Source: Bacilli bacterium
Lineage (GTDB): Bacteria > Bacillota_I > Bacilli_A > RF39 > UBA660
Direction of reading: 5' to 3'
Assembly: GCA_017477845.1 (NCBI GenBank)
Contig: JAFUTR010000041.1
Span: forward strand, 1 to 42,832
DNA: 42,832 nucleotides
Below the pieces are notes generated by a model, which was not told where the DNA came from, did not search any database, and saw nothing but the letters and a program-made list of their open reading frames with translations. A program made the translations under genes and the position numbers. Shown piece after piece: positions 8,503 to 16,804 of the stretch (its first letter is position 1; each line of letters begins with the position of its first letter).

Positions 8503-8516
8503 GTATTCTTTTTTTT
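8493..8516 (+). terminator. Rho-independent terminator at the sigma factor stop codon
   Basis: GAATACTT / AAGTATTC (8493-8508) is a perfect palindrome that includes the TAA stop and is followed by T residues. It separates sigF from spoVAC, so spoVA may have its own forespore promoter in the next 30 bases, although I could not identify one confidently. Confidence 0.7.
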
Positions 8517-8545
8517 ATTTTGTAAATAATAATACTGGTGATTAT

Positions 8546-8989
8546 ATGGAGAAAAAAGATTATAAAAAAATTGTCGATAAACATAAGCCTTATGAAAATA
8601 GATTTTTTAATGCTGTTATAGCTTTTTTAGTAGGTGGTGGTATCGGGATAATATCACAAGCTCTTACTGATTTTTATTTTTGTATGTTTAATCTTTCTTT
8701 AAAAGATTCTTACGGATATATGATTATAACTTTAATATTTTTTGCTTGTTTATTTACAGCATTAGGTTTTTTTGATAAATGGGTTAATTTTGCTAAGTGT
8801 GGACTTATTATTCCTATTACTGGATTTGCTCATTCAGTTATGAGTGCAGCTTTAGAATTTAAAAGTGAAGGCTTAATTTATGGAGTTGGTAGTAATATTT
8901 TTAAACTTGCTGGTTCTGTAATTTTTTATGGAATTGTTAGTGCTTCAATATTTGGAGCAGTTAGATTTTTGCTTTTTGGAGGTGTATAA
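8546..8989 (+). CDS. spoVAC: Stage V sporulation protein AC
   Basis: Inner-membrane component of the SpoVA channel that moves dipicolinic acid with calcium during spore formation and germination. At 147 residues it is about the family length, with a short charged N-terminus then four to five transmembrane segments. Family features include FLVGGGIGIISQAL and PITGFAHSVMSAALEFKSEG, the latter shared in form with SpoVAE. The ATG at 8546 follows GGTGAT. The next gene begins one base after the stop, placing spoVAC first of a three-gene cluster. Confidence 0.88.
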   Translation: MEKKDYKKIVDKHKPYENRFFNAVIAFLVGGGIGIISQALTDFYFCMFNLSLKDSYGYMIITLIFFACLFTALGFFDKWVNFAKCGLIIPITGFAHSVMSAALEFKSEGLIYGVGSNIFKLAGSVIFYGIVSASIFGAVRFLLFGGV

Positions 8990-8990
8990 A

Positions 8991-9986
8991 GTGACTTTTA
9001 AATATGGAAATGTTTATGTAAATAATTACTCTACTGTTGTAGGTCCATTCGAAAAAAAGGGACCACTTGGTAATAAGTTTGATAAAACGTATGATAATTT
9101 TTACTTTGGAGAAAAATCTTTTGAAATGGCTGAAGTAAAACTTATGGAAGAAAGTGTTGAAATACTTTTAAAAAAATCACATAAAAATGCTCAAGACATT
9201 GATTTAATAATATCTGGTGATTTGTTAAATCAATTAACTTCTTCATCATACTCATTAAAAAAGTTTAAAATTCCTCATTTAGGAATTTATAGTGCTTGTT
9301 CAACAAGTACTGAAGGAATTTTAATTGCATCTTTATTTATTGATTCAATGAGAATTAAAAATGCTATTGTTACAGTTTCAAGTCACAATTTATCTAGTGA
9401 AAGACAATTTAGAAATCCAGTTGAATATGGTGCTCCTAGGCCCAAGAGTGGAACATTTACTACAACAGGTGGAGCTAGTGTATTATTATCAAGAAATAAA
9501 AGTAAAATTAGAGTTGATAGTGCTACTGTTGGAAGAATATCAGATATGGGTATTAATGATACTAATAATATGGGTGCTGTGATGGCAGTTGCAGCAGGCA
9601 ATACAATTAAAGAACATTTGATGGAGACTAAAAGAGATATTAATTATTATGATCTTATTATTACTGGAGATTTAGGACTATATGGAAAGGAAATATTAAA
9701 AGAATATATGCTAAGTGAATATGGAATTGAACTTTCTAAAAATTTGGAGGATAGTGGGACAATGATATATGATTTAAATAATCAAAAAGAAACTTTAGCA
9801 GGAGGAAGTGGGCCAGCATGTTCTCCTTTAGTTAATTATTCTTATATTTTCCCTTTGCTTGAAAAGGGAATTTTAAAACATGTTTTAATTGTTGCAACAG
9901 GAGCTTTGTTTTCACCAACTTTTGTATATCAAAAAAACTCAATTCCCTCTATTAGTCATGCAGTTAGTTTGGAGAGTGTGAAATGA
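8991..9986 (+). CDS. spoVAD: Stage V sporulation protein AD (thiolase-like)
   Basis: Peripheral SpoVA subunit with a thiolase or ketoacyl-synthase-like fold; the Bacillus protein binds dipicolinate. Visible features are GPFEKKGPLG at the N-terminus, LGIYSACSTSTEGI holding the thiolase-position Cys, the SSHNLSSERQFRNPVEYGAPRP segment (residues about 130-150), and GGSGPACSPLVNYSY near the end. Starting at GTG 8991, with GGAGGTG just upstream inside spoVAC, the product is 331 residues, matching the family. A longer reading from an ATG at 8928 would lie within spoVAC and adds no recognisable sequence. The end overlaps spoVAE by four bases (ATGA). Confidence 0.92.
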   Translation: MTFKYGNVYVNNYSTVVGPFEKKGPLGNKFDKTYDNFYFGEKSFEMAEVKLMEESVEILLKKSHKNAQDIDLIISGDLLNQLTSSSYSLKKFKIPHLGIYSACSTSTEGILIASLFIDSMRIKNAIVTVSSHNLSSERQFRNPVEYGAPRPKSGTFTTTGGASVLLSRNKSKIRVDSATVGRISDMGINDTNNMGAVMAVAAGNTIKEHLMETKRDINYYDLIITGDLGLYGKEILKEYMLSEYGIELSKNLEDSGTMIYDLNNQKETLAGGSGPACSPLVNYSYIFPLLEKGILKHVLIVATGALFSPTFVYQKNSIPSISHAVSLESVK

Positions 9987-10333
9987 ATTATTTATATTCT
10001 TTTTTATTTGTAGGTTTTGTTTGCCTTATTGGGCAAATAATACTTGATAATACTAAACTTACAGCAGGCCATATTACAAGTATCTTTGTAGTTATTGGGG
10101 CATTCTTGGATGTATTTGACATTTATGACTCTATTATAAATATAGTAGGTGCTGGAGCAATGGTTCCAATTACTTCTTTTGGACACTCTCTAATCCATGG
10201 TGCAATTGCTAAAGCAAATGAAGTAGGTCTTGTAGGAATTTTGTCTGGTATGTTTGATCTTACTGCTACTGGAATATCTTCAGCACTTATTTTCTCGTTT
10301 TTCTTTTTACTTATTTTTAAACCAAAAGATTGA
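9983..10333 (+). CDS. spoVAE: Stage V sporulation protein AE (SpoVAEb type)
   Basis: Small membrane subunit of the SpoVA dipicolinate channel, 116 residues with about four transmembrane helices. Diagnostic pieces are LTAGHITSIFVVIGAFLDVF and VPITSFGHSLIHGAIAKA; the second is homologous to the SpoVAC motif PITGFAHSVMSAA. Its ATG overlaps the spoVAD stop as ATGA. The cluster holds only AC, AD and AE; spoVAA, spoVAB and spoVAF are absent, as in many non-Bacillus spore formers. Confidence 0.9.
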   Translation: MNYLYSFLFVGFVCLIGQIILDNTKLTAGHITSIFVVIGAFLDVFDIYDSIINIVGAGAMVPITSFGHSLIHGAIAKANEVGLVGILSGMFDLTATGISSALIFSFFFLLIFKPKD

Positions 10334-10358
10334 TTTATAATGATATTTTCTATATAAT
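10330..10358 (+). promoter_or_regulatory. Sigma-A promoter that may yield a leaderless transcript
   Basis: TTGATT (10330-10335) and TATAAT (10353-10358) are 17 bases apart. The -35 overlaps the spoVAE stop codon. Only eight bases separate the -10 from the ATG at 10367, so the mRNA would start one or two bases before that codon, leaving no room for a ribosome binding site. Confidence 0.6.
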
Positions 10359-10366
10359 AATATCAT

Positions 10367-11368
10367 ATGGTAGAAGCAAGAAATAATAAAAGTAAAAATT
10401 TAATACTTAACCTCGTTTTAGGCGCAGTAATATTATTTATTGCTATTTTGTTTTGGCCAAAAAGTGAGAATAAAACTCAAAGTAATATAGTTGATAAAAC
10501 AAAAACACAAATTAAAATAGAAGTTAAAAGAATTAATATAAGAAGTCTTCCTACAATTGAGTCAGAAGATTTAGGTGATGTATATAAAGATGAAGTTTAT
10601 ACTGTTTTGGAGCATGTTGATACAGCAGAATATTATTGGTATAAAATAAAAACTAATTATGGAACAGAAGGGTATATTGCAAGTGATCCAAATAGTGAAT
10701 ATATAAGTGTTATAAGTGGATATGTTGATAGGACTGCTCCAACTATCTCTTCTTCAAAACCATTTTTAATCTTTGTTGATGATAATAAAAATTATGACGA
10801 AGTAACTTGTAGTGATGAGTTTTCAACTTGTTCTCTTAGCTATGAAATAACAGATTCGTCATTTATTACTTTTAAAGCTACAGATGAATATGGGAATACT
10901 TCTTCTAAAGCAATTAAGTACTATAATGTCTATAATTTTAATAAAAATGTAAACGAAAATAGTTCTTTTATTAATGCTAAATATACTAAAAATAAAGAAA
11001 ATGATAAATATTTAATATCTGCTATTTACTCTTTAAATAAAACTATTAAAAATCAGGATAAAAGTGTAAACTATTTACCACAGATAAATTTATATGATGA
11101 AAATTTTAATGAATTAGAAGATATAATTGTCTTTTATAATGAGTTTGAACTTCCTTCAAATTGTATTAATGATAATAATTTAACATTAAAAGATGAGTAT
11201 CAAAATATTGATTTATTGAAAGGTAATGCTTTATGTATGAATTTTTCTTTTACTGATTTAAATAATTCTGTTAAATATATTGCATTTGGCTTTTCTGGAT
11301 TAGAGAACTTTGAAAACTCTAATAATATTCTCGCAAATTATTTTTCAAAGTACTATATTTTAAATTAA
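10367..11368 (+). CDS. Membrane-anchored protein with bacterial SH3 domain
   Basis: 333 residues. A single transmembrane helix lies near residues 13-31 after a short basic cytoplasmic end. Residues about 50-110 form a bacterial SH3 (SH3_3-like) domain: VKRINIRSLPTIESEDLGDV, then WYKIKTNYGTEGYIA. Next is an Ig-like or HYR-like segment starting DRTAPTISSSKPF, with a Cys pair (VTCSDEFSTC) and FKATDEYGNTS. The C-terminal 150 residues are unrecognised. An in-frame stop at 10358-10360 limits the start to ATG 10367, which has no ribosome binding site. Such SH3 domains often bind peptidoglycan. Its place after spoVAE is suggestive of an envelope or spore role, but that is inference. Confidence 0.7.
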   Translation: MVEARNNKSKNLILNLVLGAVILFIAILFWPKSENKTQSNIVDKTKTQIKIEVKRINIRSLPTIESEDLGDVYKDEVYTVLEHVDTAEYYWYKIKTNYGTEGYIASDPNSEYISVISGYVDRTAPTISSSKPFLIFVDDNKNYDEVTCSDEFSTCSLSYEITDSSFITFKATDEYGNTSSKAIKYYNVYNFNKNVNENSSFINAKYTKNKENDKYLISAIYSLNKTIKNQDKSVNYLPQINLYDENFNELEDIIVFYNEFELPSNCINDNNLTLKDEYQNIDLLKGNALCMNFSFTDLNNSVKYIAFGFSGLENFENSNNILANYFSKYYILN

Positions 11369-11370
11369 AA

Positions 11371-11398
11371 AAATTATAAAAACATTTGCTTATAATTT
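11371..11398 (+). repeat. AT-rich inverted repeat, possible weak terminator
   Basis: AAATTATAA and TTATAATTT pair over nine bases with a ten-base loop, just after the SH3-domain gene. The following T run is only three long, so this may be a weak terminator or may be chance in AT-rich DNA. Confidence 0.3.
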
Positions 11399-11432
11399 AA
11401 AATGTGATATATTTTATAATAGGTGATAAAGT

Positions 11433-12383
11433 ATGAATATGGATGTGTTAGAAAAGTTTACTGATCAAGAAAAAGTGACAGCTTTTAATGTTGCTTTAAA
11501 AGTTTCTAAAGAAAAAAATGTTGATTTTAGTAGGACTTTTAAAATGGTTATATCTCAAATAATTGATAGTAAAAAAGCAAAAGAGGTAACAGGAAAAGAA
11601 GAAATAAAAGAAGAGAAACAAACTGAACTAAATTTAGAGGTTTTGAATACTATTTTTGCAAAAATAAGAGAAGATAGAAATAGAATTCATGATGAATTAT
11701 TTAAAAGAATTAGTGATTATACTAAAACACGTGGAATATTTTCTCCAGCAAGTGATTTAGCATTTATGGCTGGAGATGGAGTTATAATAGATCCAAAATT
11801 TATAGAAAGATTCCAATTAGGACCAGTTGATCCTGAATCACTTAATGAACAGCAAAATATAAAAGAAGATTTATTAAGATATAATGAAAAATCACGTGAA
11901 CTATTATACTTAAGTAATAAATATAGAGATGAAGAATCTTTAGAAAAAGCAAGATTAAAAAATATTAATCTTTATAGTGAATTGATTGATAAGGCAAAAC
12001 ATAATCTTGAAGATGGAACAATTAAGGTTGAGAAAGATGAATCAAATATTTCTTTTTCAAAAATGATTGAGTATTTAAGAAAAGAAGGAAAAGCTTCTAA
12101 AGGTGGAGTTGTTGATACTGCTTTTGATGAACTTTATTCTGCAAGTTTTAGCTATGCTACTATTGGAACTAATCGTATTAGAAGTGAAAAATTATATAAT
12201 GAGATGCTAACATTATTAAATGAGAGAAAAGATAAATTAGAACACATGAATGCTGAAGACTTTAGAAAATATAAAATTACTCTTATAAATTTAGATGATA
12301 AAGAAATAGATAAGTTTAATAATGATTTTGATTCTAAGAAGGCTATAGTCAATAATAGGAATACTACTTATACAATACATTAA
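11433..12383 (+). CDS. Hypothetical cytoplasmic protein, largely helical
   Basis: 316 residues, no signal peptide or membrane segment, and no family that I recognise. It is charged and rich in Lys, Glu and Asn, with helical stretches. Possible landmarks are TRGIFSPASDLAFMAGDGVIID (about residues 102-123) and a C-terminal half from SFSKMIEYLRKEGKASKGG. The N-terminus resembles a small helical domain (VLEKFTDQEKVTAFNVALK). The ATG at 11433 follows AGGTGATA (11421-11428), and a TATAAT-like -10 lies at 11415-11420. A strong terminator follows, so it is monocistronic. No function can be assigned. Confidence 0.65.
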   Translation: MNMDVLEKFTDQEKVTAFNVALKVSKEKNVDFSRTFKMVISQIIDSKKAKEVTGKEEIKEEKQTELNLEVLNTIFAKIREDRNRIHDELFKRISDYTKTRGIFSPASDLAFMAGDGVIIDPKFIERFQLGPVDPESLNEQQNIKEDLLRYNEKSRELLYLSNKYRDEESLEKARLKNINLYSELIDKAKHNLEDGTIKVEKDESNISFSKMIEYLRKEGKASKGGVVDTAFDELYSASFSYATIGTNRIRSEKLYNEMLTLLNERKDKLEHMNAEDFRKYKITLINLDDKEIDKFNNDFDSKKAIVNNRNTTYTIH

Positions 12384-12390
12384 TAATTAG

Positions 12391-12422
12391 AAAAAATATC
12401 ATACTTTAATGATATTTTTTTT
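12391..12422 (+). terminator. Rho-independent terminator
   Basis: AAAAAATATCAT (12391-12402) pairs with ATGATATTTTTT (12409-12420) over 12 bases, with loop ACTTTA. A run of A before and T after means it could act in either direction. Confidence 0.8.
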
Positions 12423-12424
12423 CG

Positions 12425-12433
12425 TGTTATAAT
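12425..12433 (+). promoter_or_regulatory. Extended -10 promoter of scpA
   Basis: TGTTATAAT is an exact extended -10 element 24 bases before the scpA start. No good -35 is evident, since that position falls in the preceding terminator. Confidence 0.55.
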
Positions 12434-12456
12434 AGTTATGGTTAAGGATTGATATT

Positions 12457-13170
12457 ATGGAAATAACTTTAAAAATTGATGATTTTGAAGGACCTTTTGA
12501 TTTATTGTTACATTTAATAAAAGAAAAGAAAATGAATCTTTTTGATATTAAACTTGAAATAATTATAGATGAATATTTAAACTTCATTGATAAAATGGAA
12601 GAGATGAATCTTAATATTGCTAGTAGTTATTTAGTTATGGCTAGTGAGTTAGTAGAATTAAAATCTAAGATGCTTCTTCCAAGATATGAAGAAGAAAATG
12701 AAGAGGAAGAAGATCCTAAAGAAGTCTTAGTAAATAAATTGATTGAATATCAAAGATATAAAGAATTAACAGAAGAGTTTAAAGACTTGGAAAATGAAAG
12801 AAAAATGATAATTACTAAACTTCCTTTAAATTTAAAACAATATTATCAAGATGATACAGTTGTAAATAATGGAGAAGTTACTCTTAACGATTTAATAATA
12901 GCTTTTCAAAAATTTCTTGAAAGAAAAAAATTAGAAGAACCTTTACATACTAAAGTAACTACTAAAGAGATGTCTGTTGAAGAAAGAACTATATCAATTA
13001 GAAATGTTTTAAAGATTAAGAAAAAAGTTAATTTCTTAGAATTGTTTGATGTATTAAATAAAGAGTATGTTGTTGTAACATTTTTAGCAATATTAGAAAT
13101 GGCAAGAAAGAATGAACTTAAAATATCTCAAGAGGATGAATACGGAGATATTATATGTGAGGTAGTATAA
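12457..13170 (+). CDS. scpA: Segregation and condensation protein A
   Basis: Kleisin subunit of the SMC-ScpAB condensin that organises and helps segregate the chromosome. The N-terminal signature is present: IDDFEGPFDLLLHLIKEKKM followed by IDEYLNFIDKM and LELKSKMLLPR-type sequence. A Glu-rich linker follows, and the C-terminal winged-helix region contains FLELFDVL and VVTFLAILEMAR. Length is 237 residues, normal for the family. AAGGA at 12444-12448 precedes ATG 12457. The stop overlaps the scpB start as TAATG. Confidence 0.95.
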   Translation: MEITLKIDDFEGPFDLLLHLIKEKKMNLFDIKLEIIIDEYLNFIDKMEEMNLNIASSYLVMASELVELKSKMLLPRYEEENEEEEDPKEVLVNKLIEYQRYKELTEEFKDLENERKMIITKLPLNLKQYYQDDTVVNNGEVTLNDLIIAFQKFLERKKLEEPLHTKVTTKEMSVEERTISIRNVLKIKKKVNFLELFDVLNKEYVVVTFLAILEMARKNELKISQEDEYGDIICEVV

Positions 13171-13730
13171 TGAATAGATATGTAGGAATACTTGAAGGGC
13201 TTTTGTTTGTTGTTGGGGATGAAGGACTAACAGTGGATCAAATAAAAGATATTTTAGGAATAAATGAAGAAGATGCTTTAGAAGTAATTAGACTTTTAAG
13301 AGCAAGATATGAAAAGGAAGAATATGGAATTCAATTGAATTTTTTAGGAAATACTTTTAAACTTAGTACAAAGAAAGAACACAGAGATTATTATCAAAAA
13401 CTAATTGAAAACCCTACTACTAATACTTTATCTCAGGCTGCTCTTGAAACACTAGCTATTATTGCATATAATGAACCGGTTACTATACAAGAAATAGATA
13501 ATATAAGAGGAGTTAATTCTCGTGAGATGGTTAGAAGACTTATTGCTAAAGGATTTGTTAAAGAAGTAGGAAAAAGTGAAGGTGCATTTCGTGCTACTCT
13601 TTATTCTACAACAAGAGATTTTCTAGATTATTTTGGACTTTCAAGTAAAGAAGAGTTACCAAAGTTTGAAACTATGGTCACAGATAGTGTTGATGAAACT
13701 GATTTATATTTATCAAAATATCAAGAATAG
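13170..13730 (+). CDS. scpB: Segregation and condensation protein B
   Basis: Dimeric winged-helix partner that stabilises ScpA in the SMC complex. The typical start ILEGLLFVVGDEGLTVDQI is present, as are LSQAALETLAIIAYNEPVT and IDNIRGVNSREMVRRLIAKG in the second winged helix. At 186 residues it is of family length. It is coupled to scpA by the one-base TAATG overlap and followed by an oxidoreductase gene after eight bases, so the unit probably continues downstream. Confidence 0.95.
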   Translation: MNRYVGILEGLLFVVGDEGLTVDQIKDILGINEEDALEVIRLLRARYEKEEYGIQLNFLGNTFKLSTKKEHRDYYQKLIENPTTNTLSQAALETLAIIAYNEPVTIQEIDNIRGVNSREMVRRLIAKGFVKEVGKSEGAFRATLYSTTRDFLDYFGLSSKEELPKFETMVTDSVDETDLYLSKYQE

Positions 13731-13738
13731 GTGGGTAT

Positions 13739-14947
13739 ATGAATAAAGTTATAATAATTGGTGCAGGAGTTAGTGGTATTACTTGTGGAATAGAATTAAA
13801 AAAGCGTGGAATAGATGTTTTAGTTTTAGAAAATTTAAAAACAAGTTTAAAAAAAGTTTTAGTAACAGGTAATGGTAGATGTAATTATTGGAACGAAAAT
13901 TTTTCTTCATCTTTTTTTTATTCAGATGATAAAAATTTTATAAATAACGTTATAAGTGAAGATAATAAAAATAAAATTAAAGGCTTTTTTGACAGTATTG
14001 GACTTGTCGGAACAGTGAAAAATGGATATTTCTATCCAATGTCTATGCAAGCAAGTAGTGTTAGAAATATGCTTCTAGAAGAAGTTAAGAGATTAAAATT
14101 AGAAATAATTAATGACTGTAAAGTAGAAAAAGTAGAAAAAACTAGTAATGGATTTAGAGTTTTATGTAATGATAAAACTTTTTCGTGTGATAATGTAGTA
14201 GTTGCATGTGGAAGTCACGCTTACTACAAAGAAAAGTCTCTTGGTTATGAAATATGTAAAGATTTAGGACATAGAATAGTTCCAGTTCTTCCTTCTTTAG
14301 TTCAGTTAGTTGGGGAGGGAAACTATTTTAAGAACTGGGCTGGAGTAAGAAGTAACTCTATTGTAAGTATATTAGTTGATAATAAAAAAATAAAAGAAGA
14401 ACAAGGAGAAATAATGCTTACTGATTATGGAGTATCTGGAATATGTATTTTTAATATTAGTACTATTGCATCAATTAGTTTAAATAATAATAAAAAGGTT
14501 AAAGTTTTAATTAATTTTTTACCAGAAATAAATGATTTAAAAAGTTATTTTGATTTAAGAAGTAAGACTATTCCATCAATTAATATTTCTTCTTTTTTAG
14601 AAAGTTTAGTTAATTATAAATTAGTTAATACCATTCTTGATTTAGTAAAAATAGATAAGAGTTCTCATTGGAGTGATTTATCACTTGATGAAAAAGATAA
14701 ATTGTGTAAGTATTTGTCTTCTTTTGAAGTAGTAATTACTTCTACTAAATCATTTGATAGTGCTCAAGTATGTTCTGGTGGAGTTGATACAAGAGAAATA
14801 AATTATAATACTATGGAGTCTAAGATAGTCCCACATCTTTATGTTGTAGGAGAAGTATTAGATGTAGTTGGTGATTGTGGGGGATATAATTTAGGATTTG
14901 CCTTTATATCTGGTTATATTGCGGGAAGAAGTGTTAAAAATGATTAG
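13739..14947 (+). CDS. FAD-dependent oxidoreductase, HI0933/YtfP-BaiN family
   Basis: Flavoprotein with an N-terminal Rossmann FAD site, VIIIGAGVSGITCGIELKKRG, and the family motif VTGNGRCN (about residues 42-49). The C-terminal FAD-contact motif is also intact (VVGEVLDVVGDCGGYNLGFAF), preceded by CSGGVDTREIN. Length is 402 residues, standard for the HI0933-like group, whose physiological substrates are mostly unknown. The ATG at 13739 has GGTGGG upstream. The last eight bases overlap the next flavoprotein gene, suggesting joint expression with it and with scpAB. Confidence 0.85.
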   Translation: MNKVIIIGAGVSGITCGIELKKRGIDVLVLENLKTSLKKVLVTGNGRCNYWNENFSSSFFYSDDKNFINNVISEDNKNKIKGFFDSIGLVGTVKNGYFYPMSMQASSVRNMLLEEVKRLKLEIINDCKVEKVEKTSNGFRVLCNDKTFSCDNVVVACGSHAYYKEKSLGYEICKDLGHRIVPVLPSLVQLVGEGNYFKNWAGVRSNSIVSILVDNKKIKEEQGEIMLTDYGVSGICIFNISTIASISLNNNKKVKVLINFLPEINDLKSYFDLRSKTIPSINISSFLESLVNYKLVNTILDLVKIDKSSHWSDLSLDEKDKLCKYLSSFEVVITSTKSFDSAQVCSGGVDTREINYNTMESKIVPHLYVVGEVLDVVGDCGGYNLGFAFISGYIAGRSVKND

Positions 14948-16529
14948 AGTAAGACAAATAAAAGTAGAAGTAAAAAAAGATAGTTTTGAAGAAGTAAGAA
15001 AGAAAACTATTCAAAAATTAAAAATAAAAAATCAAGATTTAAAAGATTTAACGATTGTAAAACAATCTATTGATGCAAGAGATAAAAAGAATATTATGTA
15101 TATTTATGAGGTTGATTGCAGTATTGTTAATGAAGATAAGTTATTAAAACTAAATAAAAATGATGTTTTAAAAGTTGAAAATGAAAATTATAAGAAACCA
15201 GATTGTGGGAATATTCCTTTAAAAAATAGACCTATTGTAATTGGAGCAGGACCATGTGGACTTTTTGCTACACTTATTTTAGCTGAAGCTGGATATAAAC
15301 CAATTTTATTTGAACGCGGTGAACGTGTTGAAGATAGACAGAGTTCTGTCGAGCAATTCTTTAAAAGGGGAAAATTAAATGTTAATTCAAATGTTTGTTT
15401 TGGTGAAGGTGGAGCAGGAACTTTTTCAGATGGAAAACTTGGTACTCTTGTAAGTGATAAAGAAAATAGAATAAAAAAGGTTATTAATACTTTTATTGAA
15501 TGTGGAGCTCCTATTGAAATATCTTATGTTAATAAACCTCATATAGGAACTGATGTGTTAAGGGATGTTATTATTAATTTAAGAAATAAAATCTTAAGTC
15601 TTGGAGGGGATATTTGTTATTATAGTACTTTGACTGATATTGTTGTTGATGATGATAAAATTAGTAAGATTGTTATAAATGATAATAAAAAAGTGGACTG
15701 TGATGTTTTAGTTTTAGCACTTGGTCACAGTGCAAGAGATACAATTAAAATGCTTTATAATCATGGAGTTAAGATGGAAGGGAAACCTTTTTCTGTAGGT
15801 GTTAGAATACAGCACAAGCAAGAAATGATTAATAAAAGCCAATATGCTGATTTTAAAGATATATTACCTCCTGCTAGTTATAAACTTACTCACAAGGCTA
15901 AAAATGGAAGAGGTGTTTATACTTTTTGTATGTGTCCTGGTGGTTATGTTGTTAACTCTTCTTGTGAAGAAGGACATTTGATAGTAAATGGTATGAGTTA
16001 TCATAAAAGAGACTCAGAAAATGCTAATAGTGCAGTAGTTGTAACGGTCGGGCCAAATGATTTTGGTAAAAAGCCGTTAGATGGAATAGATTATCAAAGA
16101 AGACTAGAATCTCTTGCTTTTAGAAAAGGTAATGGTAAAATACCAATTCAGTTATGGAAAGATTATCGCGATAACAAGATAGGAAATAAATTTGGAAGTA
16201 TTAAACCAGTTTTTAAAGGAAAATATACTTTTGCAAATCTTAATGAGATTTTTCCGTTTTATATAAATGAAGCTTTAAAAGAAGGAATTATGGCGTTTGA
16301 CAAGAAAATAAAAGGATTTGCAAGTGATGATGCGATACTTGCTTCTGTTGAAAGTAGAACTTCTTCTGCAGTTAGAATGATTCGTGGAGAGGATTTTGTA
16401 TCAAGTATATATGGAATTTATCCAGCAGGAGAAGGAGCAGGATATTCTGGTGGTATTACAACATCAGCAGTAGATGGAATAAAGGTTGCAGAAAAAATAA
16501 TAGAAAAATATAGTAAGGAATCTCTTTAA
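14940..16529 (+). CDS. FAD-dependent dehydrogenase of the COG2509 type
   Basis: About 529 residues. The N-terminal 90 residues form a small domain (VRQIKVEVKKDSF onward) often seen ahead of the FAD site in this family. The FAD motif is VIGAGPCGLFATLILAEAG, followed by LFERGERVEDR and a conserved FGEGGAGTFSDGKL. The C-terminal FAD contact is IYPAGEGAGYSGGITTSAVDG. The chosen ATG at 14940 overlaps the previous gene by eight bases and gives the family N-terminus; a start at 14898 would add residues translated from the upstream gene's codons. The substrate is unknown. The stop lies in a terminator hairpin. Confidence 0.82.
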   Translation: MIRVRQIKVEVKKDSFEEVRKKTIQKLKIKNQDLKDLTIVKQSIDARDKKNIMYIYEVDCSIVNEDKLLKLNKNDVLKVENENYKKPDCGNIPLKNRPIVIGAGPCGLFATLILAEAGYKPILFERGERVEDRQSSVEQFFKRGKLNVNSNVCFGEGGAGTFSDGKLGTLVSDKENRIKKVINTFIECGAPIEISYVNKPHIGTDVLRDVIINLRNKILSLGGDICYYSTLTDIVVDDDKISKIVINDNKKVDCDVLVLALGHSARDTIKMLYNHGVKMEGKPFSVGVRIQHKQEMINKSQYADFKDILPPASYKLTHKAKNGRGVYTFCMCPGGYVVNSSCEEGHLIVNGMSYHKRDSENANSAVVVTVGPNDFGKKPLDGIDYQRRLESLAFRKGNGKIPIQLWKDYRDNKIGNKFGSIKPVFKGKYTFANLNEIFPFYINEALKEGIMAFDKKIKGFASDDAILASVESRTSSAVRMIRGEDFVSSIYGIYPAGEGAGYSGGITTSAVDGIKVAEKIIEKYSKESL

Positions 16530-16544
16530 TAAGAGATTTTTTTT
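16519..16544 (+). terminator. Rho-independent terminator
   Basis: AATCTCTT / AAGAGATT with loop TAAT, followed by T residues, ends the scpA-scpB-flavoprotein unit. The TAA stop of the last gene lies at the end of the 5' arm. Confidence 0.85.
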
Positions 16545-16571
16545 GCATTTGATTTTATTGTGTGTTATAAT
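16543..16571 (+). promoter_or_regulatory. Promoter of tRNA-Leu
   Basis: TTGCAT at 16543-16548 and TATAAT at 16566-16571 are 17 bases apart, and the -10 is extended (TGTTATAAT). The tRNA begins nine bases after the -10. Confidence 0.7.
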
Positions 16572-16579
16572 TGTTTTGC

Positions 16580-16665
16580 GCCTGAGTGATGGAATGGTAG
16601 ACGTGTCGGACTCAAAATCCGATGGTGGAAACACCGTGTGGGTTCAAGTCCCATCTCAGGCACCA
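16580..16665 (+). tRNA. tRNA-Leu (anticodon CAA), CCA encoded
   Basis: An 86-base class II tRNA. The acceptor arms GCCTGAG and CTCAGGC pair fully. The anticodon stem TCGGA/TCCGA holds the loop CTCAAAA with anticodon CAA (16613-16615), reading UUG. A long variable arm (TGGTGGAAACACCG) fits Leu, and the T loop GGTTCAAGTCC is normal. Encoded CCA follows discriminator A. A terminator follows 40 bases downstream. Confidence 0.96.
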
Positions 16666-16704
16666 ATAAAGAAATATTTGGACGTTTGTTCAATTAGATA
16701 CTTC

Positions 16705-16729
16705 AAAAACTTGCATTATGCAAGTTTTT
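16705..16729 (+). terminator. Rho-independent terminator of the tRNA unit
   Basis: AAAAACTTGCA and TGCAAGTTTTT pair over 11 bases around TTA. It lies 40 bases after the tRNA CCA end. Confidence 0.75.
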
Positions 16730-16804
16730 ATGCCATTAGGTGTATCTTTTATTTTAGTATTACAAAAGTAATGCTATAAGTAAAAGGATGATTATAATTT
16801 ATTA

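Noticed and set aside
16543-16779. A 78-codon plus-strand reading frame across the tRNA-Leu gene.
   Set aside because: It reads through a promoter, a tRNA and a terminator, has no ribosome binding site, and its sequence is the translated tRNA.
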